A DNA stretch of 64,000 nucleotides from Flammulina velutipes (taxonomy: Eukaryota; Basidiomycota; Agaricomycetes; Agaricales; Physalacriaceae): the NCBI GenBank assembly GCA_011800155.1, contig CM022378.1, positions 1,054,001 through 1,118,000 of the forward strand, given 5' to 3'. A program made the translations under genes and the position numbers. Of the stretch, positions 57,409-64,000 are shown piece after piece. Position 1 is the first letter of the stretch. Each line of letters opens with the position of its first letter. The notes under the pieces are model-generated. The model ran no database searches. It was not told the origin of the DNA and saw nothing but the letters and a program-made list of their open reading frames with translations.

Positions 57409-59827
57409 ATGACTCTGGTCGATAGTCCTGCCGAGGACTCTAACGTGGGGGGGATCGTACAGCCCGCGCCACATCAGGGACAAACTAAGAACGATGATGG
57501 CGTTAGCTCAAGCAGATGGAGCGACTCGCCGTACGAAGAAGGAGAGATCCAACACAGTGCGTTGGTGCAACAATAATCATAACAACTTCGAACTAAAAAT
57601 GGCCCTATCATAGAAATGTTCAAGGTCAAAAACATGTTCAGCGGTACACCAAAGTTCGCCCCGCACGTCCAACGAGCAGCTGCTCCTGAGGCGAGGTCAC
57701 TGCCCCCTCGACCCATCACGCCTCATCCTGAGCTTGACAGCTATTCGCCGTTGGAACGGAACCAAGTGCTCTACGAAATGGGCATGGATCAGATGTATCG
57801 GGATGGCCAATTGTCGGAATCAGTACTATGCTCGACTCATTCCGACATTGTTAACCGAATCTTCGCGGACTTCTATGCAGATCAACGCAACAATCCCGCT
57901 CAGGTTAGCCGTCAATGACTCCCACAACTATACACAGCACGCTGATCACTTAAATATATAGAGATACGGACGTCAGGACAATGGTCCGTCATCTCGAAGG
58001 CCCAGTCGAGGGAACCATCGGAATCCTCCTGGCGCTAACCACAATCATCCATACAAAAAGAGTACCCAATCCTTTGGACCACCGTCCACTAACCGTGCAC
58101 GATCCGCCCCAGAAGGCCCTCGCAATCCCATCCCGGATGGGACACCCTTCCCCGCGGCTATCCCGATAACATCGTTTGAGCCATGGCTTGAGCCACGGGA
58201 GCACCGATGGGAGATGGTCAACCTAGACGTCCCCAGCCTTATCATCGATCTCCTCACGGACACAGCGACGGGGCCAGTGACTATAGGCATCGCTGACTCT
58301 GACGATGACATGGAGTATGACTCCGAGCTCTCGTCGATCTGGCGCAGCACTGGAAACTCATTCGCCCCCCTCGGACGATCCGATCCACTTGAATCCATCG
58401 AGCCCACCTGTGTCGATTTCTCGTCCATCGGCAAAATCCATCCATCTATTGGCACCGTCCTTATTGGACGCAATCGTGAGCGCAACAACCTGTTTGCCCG
58501 CGTAACCCTATTACTCCATCCTCGATGCACATTCCACGAAGGCGACAACTCCTTCAATCTTGGCGCCCGAGCGGTAGCTGCATATCTTAATCTATATACC
58601 CCTCCTCGCCCATGGCTGCCGGTCTACGAAGAGGCCGACACTTGGATTCGCGGTTTCCCTCGTAATGTCGAAGAGCTCAACGAGGGGCTCAAGACTATTG
58701 AGTCCAGATCCGACGGCTGGCATTTCAAAACACTCATCATCGCGTTCGTTTACACCGTGGCGCAACGAATGGTACCCTCGACATGGGACGCCGTTTTGGC
58801 CCGTACTTATGACTGGATGATCTCCGACGATGACCATCCCGTGGCAATCACGGAAGGGAACGCAGCTCACCATAACCTGGGCAGCTCGAGTGCCCAACCT
58901 GGTACCCAGTTGCCCACCCTATCCGGGTTTCCCAGTCCTATTCCGGACATCTTTGGACCCGACGGTGGCCACACGTTAGACGTCTATTCGTTCGCATTGT
59001 CCTCTTTCGCTCATCATGGCCCTGGCTCCGAGTCCCCCTTTCTGGGATGCGCGTTCGATATGTCTGGACGCGCCTCCGCCGCTCACATCTTCGGCGAAAT
59101 GGTGTATCGAGCTCTCGTACCGTTCGTCCGTGATAGCGATGGGAAGATTCAGGCCTCGTCTCAACAAGATCTTCGCGTACAGCTGCGCCGTTACTTGGTG
59201 GCCGTGCTCTCGCGCCCCAATCTATACATCGACATTATTGGTCGATCCCAACGCGCTTCCGAAGCCGAAAAAGACCCCGCTTTGAAAGCGAAGAAGCTTA
59301 TCTCCGTCGCTGTCCATGCCAATAGTGACAAACCCATTCTCCGACACCTCGTATGGCCCAACCCTTCTAAACTCCTGTCCGAGACCGCTATCGTTCGCCT
59401 ACTGGCATCCTGCGGATTCAAGAAAAAGCATGTCGACTCCATGTACCGTTGGAACACCCAGCACCTGATTTCATGGACCACGAAGACTGATGCAGAAGGG
59501 GAATACTGGCGCAAACTGGATGTCGAGCGCCTTCAACGGGTAGCCGAATTCGGCGCCCCCGCCACTTTGCCCGAGTGGGATGGATGGATCATTTTCTCGT
59601 TGACGGACATCGAGCGGCTCCGCCCGTACTTTGACCGCGACCTTTATGGCTCCGACCGCGATCGATTTGGCTCGTTGTCCTGGGTGAAATTTGGCGAGCA
59701 TCCATACTTCACCCACTGCTATGAGGACACCTACGCTATCCAGGACGACGTTGATGCGTCCTCGGAAGCGATGGGCATGGTTACCCTAGCCGATTCGTCG
59801 CCTGATGATGTTCCTATGACTGCTTAG
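57409..59827 (+). CDS. Extra 3' gene of the LTR element (env position), unknown protein with two introns
   Basis: I do not recognise this protein. Three exons fit (57409-57556, 57614-57903, 57962-59827), about 767 aa. Intron 1 has donor GTGCGT and acceptor TCATAG; intron 2 has donor GTTAGC and acceptor TATATAG; phases 1 and 0 both match. Exon 1 is short and acidic (SSRWSDSPYEEGEI). The middle is basic and disordered (GRQDNGPSSRRPSRGNHRNP). The C-terminal 500 residues look folded and helical, with many Trp and aromatic residues (WIRGFPRNVEELNEGL; GCAFDMSGRASAAHIFGEMVYRALVPF; LTDIERLRPYFDRDLYG). There is no signal peptide or transmembrane segment, so it is not an envelope protein by sequence. 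It lies between the chromodomain and the 3' LTR, inside the element. A Gag-like accessory role or captured host gene are both open. Confidence 0.75.
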
Positions 59828-60002
59828 TTATTATATACGATTCTTTAACCTTTTACGGCGGTACTGCCCACTATACCTATGACTCATACCTATCTGCTTA
59901 AATGTATTATGACCACTTATTCAAGACTATAATCGCAGTCTTATTTCCATCCTTAACACATTGATTGATTCGTCTATCCGTGAGCGAATCAAGCGGGGGG
60001 TG
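59828..60002 (+). promoter_or_regulatory. 3' untranslated region and polypurine tract of the LTR element
   Basis: 175 bp after the extra gene. It ends in AAGCGGGGGGTG (59,991-60,002) immediately before the 3' LTR, the expected place and composition for the plus-strand primer. Confidence 0.7.
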
Positions 60003-60187
60003 TGTAAGGGATTCCCCTTACGTGGCGTACGTGGCGCACTACGGCACGATCCGTATTACATAATTAGTCACGTATCCTTCCCGATACGGTAGTAGCGTTC
60101 TTGGTCTTTTACCTTCATGAGCTACGCTTGATAACGTTGAATCTACTTGGTTCAAGTTCTCTGGCGTGATCTTGAGGGACTTTTACA
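60003..60187 (+). repeat. 3' LTR
   Basis: 185 bp, no difference from the 5' LTR seen by eye; followed by the ATAAC duplication at 60,188-60,192. Confidence 0.93.
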
Positions 60188-60192
60188 ATAAC

Positions 60193-60602
60193 GTACCGGG
60201 CGGCAAATATAAACATCTTTGTATCACTCCTGCGTCCCCCCGTAGTCAAGCGACATGTTAGTACATCAAGATAGCACTAAGACGACTCCAGCATCTAACA
60301 GCCGTCGCAAGGCTGTGCGTGTCCCAGATTCCAAAACCCGCAGACAGAGGTCCAAACATTTGTGAAAGAAAAGCTATGGAAACGGTTAGCGCGGTCATAT
60401 ATCGCGTAACGAACCATCAATACACACTATTAGTACATTAAACGAGACCTAGAGCGAACCAGCAAAGTCAGAAAAAGAAGAAAAACGAAATAAGCGCCAC
60501 AATCACTTACCGGGTGGCAAATACAAACATCTTCGTATCGCTCCGGCGTCCCCCCGTAGTCAAGCGACATGTTAGTGCGTCAAAATAACACTAAGACGAC
60601 AC
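60193..60602 (-). repeat. Tandem exon-intron-like repeat, rest of unit 2 and unit 3
   Basis: The sequence from gtaccgggcggcaaatat continues unit 2 cut by the LTR element at 46,205. Unit 3 starts near 60,299 (agccgtcgcaaggctgtgcgtg) and repeats the same order of minus-strand splice-like signals (CCCGGTAAGT donor, CTCTAG acceptor, 21-nt segment, GTGTGT donor, CATAG acceptor). Length is about 304-315 bp per unit. Confidence 0.7.
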
Positions 60603-62150
60603 TCCTAGCTGCGTAATCCCGCTCTCAGACCACCAGATTCCCCGGAAACGAGGGTAATGGTCCTGCGCGCGCAGAGACGTTCGAGCCGTCGTTCTGAGGG
60701 AGCGTTCAGCGTCACGGGCCTTCTATTAACGGGTAGCTTGAGTCTTGGACAGCGCCGCGTTACACTGTTTGAAATCGGAAACGACAAGTATCTGTTCAAG
60801 TCGTTAGAAAATATACAAGGCAAATATAATGTTGTCTTTACTTACCGCTGGTGCGAACGAAATACGCGGAAACTAACGGCAGGATAACGAGTGTAACTAA
60901 GCGGACTCAGCCTCGAATGATAAATGGATAGGTATGACAAGACATACCTTTGTTAATATTGAATTCGCATCCGTACGTGTCAATGTGATCCCTTCGACTG
61001 GGAATGAAGACAACGTTGAACCTGTGAAAGTGGTTAGTTTGTCAAATTCAACACGCAGCACAAGTTTCATACCTGTACGTTTCCGAACGGCGACTCGCAG
61101 TCCTTGTCCCAATGTGAGCGAAATAACGAAATGGATAATATGAACGTGCCGGCGCACAGTGAGCAATTCGGCAAGGCCGAATAGCCTGGCGTAAGCCAGG
61201 TGTTGGTCACGACGCGCTGCACGTTGTGTGAATACTGCGAAATACAAAGTGTGTTAATGAATAGAAAGAGGTCGAGGGAGAATGAATGTTTACCATACAA
61301 GAGTCCTATTCATTTCGCTTGCCCTCGCAAGACTTGGTCATTGAATACTCTGGAATGGTAATCCACTTGCGTCTGTTTGTGCTATGGTCAGCAAGGGATA
61401 TACGGCACAAGCGTTCTTACGCTACGGATCCCGTGAGCGGTCGTGTTCAGGTCAGCGCCTAAGAGCAAGGTTTGTTAGTATTGGAACGACGAAAATCAAC
61501 AAAAACGCACCATTTAAGAGAGCCGTAGTCTATACGGACGAGTACAAGACTGTCCGTTCTACGCCGTCGAATACACGTCCCGTAGTAATCCTAAACGATT
61601 CAAATTAGTGAGTATCGTTTGGGAAATGGAATGGACATACAAGTTTGGTATTGGCAGAGGGTTCAGAACGCTGGGTAAGTTGCGCTTGAGCTGCAAGGCA
61701 AGGTTATTGCGAACGAATTAAAGAGTTGTTTGGCGCCTAGTGAAAAGTGTTCGTTAGAGCATTGTTGAAGAAAAGAGAGAAGACATACCAGCAACGTAGG
61801 AGTTTCGTACGAGAGCATAGAAAACCCTCTATGGACAAAAGTAAGCATTGAGAGTATGGGTGATGAGGGTAGGAGACAACAAACAAAATCACGGCACTCG
61901 CCTAGAATGCCGTCCCGTGACCTCGATCGCGAATGGCTCGACGCGTTGAGACAACGTCGGGAGGCATTAGACAAGAGGTAATAGGATGGTAGTGCAAATG
62001 TAAGAGTAGTATGAGAGTAGTAGAGAGGATGAGAAAGGTAGATGAGAGTGAGGAATGATGTTCTCCTCGACGGAACACCCACCCTTTAAAGCACTCGTTT
62101 ACGCGCACGGACCCACCTTTCAGAGCCCAAAGTGACGGAAATAAAAAGCT
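60603..62150 (-). other. Unresolved minus-strand region with splice-like blocks
   Basis: Several minus-strand blocks are separated by good GT-AG pairs. One block (about 61,083-61,235) ends at a GTATGA donor, the next (about 60,954-61,029) follows a TTTCACAG acceptor and ends at GTATGT, and a third follows CTTAG at about 60,899. A further open block (60,605-60,823) reads SNDLNRYLSFPISNSVTRRC. I cannot find a consistent frame or a known family. It may be a decayed gene of the same kind as the neighbouring repeats, or a real fast-evolving gene. Confidence 0.3.
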
Positions 62151-63641
62151 TGGCATTACTAATGAGAGCGCCCAGAGCTCCAGATCTTTAAACCGAACAT
62201 CCGTAATTGCATCCAAGCCCTTAGCAGAGCTCTGGACGTTCCTCCCCGTCCTGGTTGTTTAACGGAGAGTAAGAGTAGCTGACAGACATATTGAGACATT
62301 AGTGGATGTACTTGAACCATCCCAAAGTCCGAGCGTGCCGAGATTCTTCTCGTCAATACACCTCTCCTCCTCATCCCGCATCCATAATTCCACCGTTCGT
62401 CTAGCCAGGACACTCCGCGGTCTGGCCCACGACCCTGATGTCATACATAATATGTGAATATCAATGTTTGATCCCCGTCGGCTCCCGTCCGAATCGCACA
62501 AGGATGGAAGATGCAATATCCCATCCCTTCAAATGTTTGGATTCCGATGTTGCCCAAGCGACTGGGGTATTGGACGTCGACTATGTGTCATCGTCCTATG
62601 AGGACTCCTGTGGCCAGGGGACGCCGTCAGATTGAATCTACAGTATAACGAGTCACGAACTTTTCTGTTCGTTGTGTGGCGCAAATTCACATTTACAGTA
62701 GCCGCGACTTACACTTGGAGGTCTGTCAGTAGATCACGTGACAACCTGTCTCTCTGATACGTCCGAGCTATCTAGATGCCAAATTCAGAGAGAGTCAATC
62801 GACGCGAACGAACACGAGCACGAAACGATCAATTGCGTCACTGATAAGATTTGCATTAACCAGATAGCACGTCCGACGCAATTCAGAGTATCGTCAACCG
62901 TCCAAGCGCGTCGGAGATGTTCGGAATATCAATATTTGATCAATATATTACGAATCCAGGTGAATCTGGATGTATCGGACACGACGGAAGAAGGGAAATG
63001 CATGATGGACTGTGTTCCCGCTATTCCACGATGCTTCGCATTGCCCACGGCGTTCTAACCACCTGAATCCGTTTGGTATTAACATTTTATATACACAGCT
63101 ATAGTTCCCGAACGATTTCGGAGTGCTACTGGTACGTCGAACATCATGATGTCCCGCCCGCGCATGTCAGCGTGCAGAGTGAACTGGGGTCTACCAGGCA
63201 CTCGGAAATACATCCTGACCATCGGTATATGTAGGTGAATGGTATACAAGTGCAATACAGATGCCGAGGGCTCAATCCCCATCCCGAAACAGCACGATTT
63301 AGCGTGGCGTTAGGGCAATCCAGTATTGCAATGCAAAGGTTTGTTTGACTTTTCGTTATTTTGAGTTTTCTGCTTCGTTGGGAGTGTAGCTTGATTCTGC
63401 AAGTTCCAATGCATTTGTATGTTGATATAATGTTATATTCAAGTGTTTACAAGACCGTTTGGGCTGTTCCACTGCGTACAAGTACGAAATTTTGTGAGGT
63501 GCGCCACACTAATTTCACGAGGTTTGACCTATATCTAGCTCATGGGAGGGTAGTTTATTGACATGTTTAACACATTTTATCCATTTACTATCAAAACGGC
63601 GCCAACGGCGACGTGTTACATACAGTTTCTACCACTAAGTA
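62151..63641. other. Intergenic region, nothing recognised
   Basis: About 1.5 kb. A minus-strand stretch near 62,100-62,230 reads DAITDVRFKDLELWALSL and might be an exon. Other open frames are short and featureless. Composition becomes AT-rich towards 63,300-63,640. Confidence 0.3.
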
Positions 63642-64000
63642 CTACTTTACAATTATTCTCATAGCTCTCATCCACTCCAGCCTGTCTGTCTCCAAAATGC
63701 CTTGAAAGAGTGCACATCTAGGACTGCGCAAGCGTCCGTCGCCACGGAAAAGACTCTGCAATCCTCGGGTCAGCATGCCGGGAATTCCGAAGTGGGGAAT
63801 AAACGTACCATGCTGGTGTGACATTCAAAGGGACGATCATTGAGTGGCAAATCATCTCCCAGGGGCGGCAGACCGAAATTCGCCGTTGACAAAATATAGG
63901 TAGCGCTGTGCGCGCGTCCAATCACGACGACCAGTCTCACAGTGCGTAACCTTGGATGCGAGTATGTTGACAACATATTGTGAGAAAGAGCCTCTTGGAG
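63642..64000 (-). CDS. 3' end of an unrecognised gene leaving the window
   Basis: Minus-strand frame open from the window edge: LQEALSHNMLSTYSHPRLRT, then VRLVVVIGRAHSATYILSTA and on to FECHTSM, where a GTACGT donor follows (about 63,810). Joining to the acceptor ATTGCAG near 63,757 gives SLFRGDGRLRSPRCALFQGI and a stop at 63,642. The frame is consistent but no family is recognised, and the 5' part lies beyond 64,000. Confidence 0.4.

Larger units (their letters stand above)
46206..60187 (+). mobile_element. Ty3/Gypsy LTR retrotransposon (chromovirus type), 14 kb, with nested DNA transposon
   Basis: Bounded by two identical 185-bp LTRs beginning TGTAAG and ending TTTACA, with a 5-bp ATAAC duplication. 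Order of domains: Gag, zinc knuckle, aspartic protease, in-frame UGA, reverse transcriptase, RNase H, integrase, chromodomain, and an extra spliced gene. The RT-RNase H-integrase order and the chromodomain place it in Ty3/Gypsy chromoviruses. Without the nested 3.5 kb transposon it would be about 10.5 kb, large because of the long Gag and the extra gene. Identical LTRs and mostly open frames indicate a recent insertion. A G-rich tract precedes the 3' LTR. No TGG-type tRNA primer site is evident directly after the 5' LTR. Confidence 0.95.

Overview
The window is nuclear DNA of a filamentous basidiomycete, most likely a wood- or litter-decaying Agaricomycete. Genes are split by many short introns (about 45-60 nt, GT-AG, usually with a visible CTAAC-like branch site). 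The gene families also fit: cellobiose dehydrogenase, oxalate decarboxylase, a heme-thiolate (UPO-type) peroxidase, a FunK1-type kinase, other Agaricomycete kinase-like genes and an F-box gene.

The left two thirds (1-43,550) is a dense euchromatic gene array on both strands. In order it holds: the rRNA-processing protein RRP14/SURF6; cellobiose dehydrogenase; a Mn superoxide dismutase ending in a PTS1-like tripeptide; a CK1-like kinase; a small unknown protein; COA6; IND1/NUBPL; mitochondrial bL33; a very long SUV39/Clr4-type H3K9 methyltransferase; a sugar/quinate-type MFS transporter; a short UPO-like peroxidase; an HPC2/ubinuclein HIR-complex subunit head-to-head with coatomer zeta; an F-box gene that looks frameshifted; an NAD(P)-binding epimerase-like protein; sterol C5-desaturase; oxalate decarboxylase; several protein-kinase-like genes; a Fic/Doc protein; and the AP endonuclease APN2 with its GRF zinc finger. 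Several genes sit back to back with almost no promoter space (IND1/bL33m, HPC2/zeta-COP).

The right third (about 44,000-64,000) is repeat territory. A 14 kb Ty3/Gypsy chromovirus-type LTR retrotransposon (46,206-60,187) has two identical 185-bp LTRs and a 5-bp target duplication (ATAAC), so it is young. Its Gag-protease and RT frames are one continuous reading frame broken only by a UGA codon followed by CUA, which looks like a readthrough signal. Downstream of the integrase and chromodomain it carries a third gene of about 767 codons with two apparent spliceosomal introns, in the position where env lies in retroviruses. I do not recognise this protein. A complete 3.5 kb Tc1/mariner-superfamily DNA transposon (51,849-55,363; 24-bp perfect inverted repeats, TA duplication, five-exon transposase) is inserted in the RNase H region. 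The LTR element itself landed inside a decayed tandem array of about 315-bp exon-intron-like units.

The extreme right end holds the 3' end of an unrecognised minus-strand gene running out of the window. All exon structures were read by eye from splice signals and conserved protein motifs, so starts and small exons may be off.
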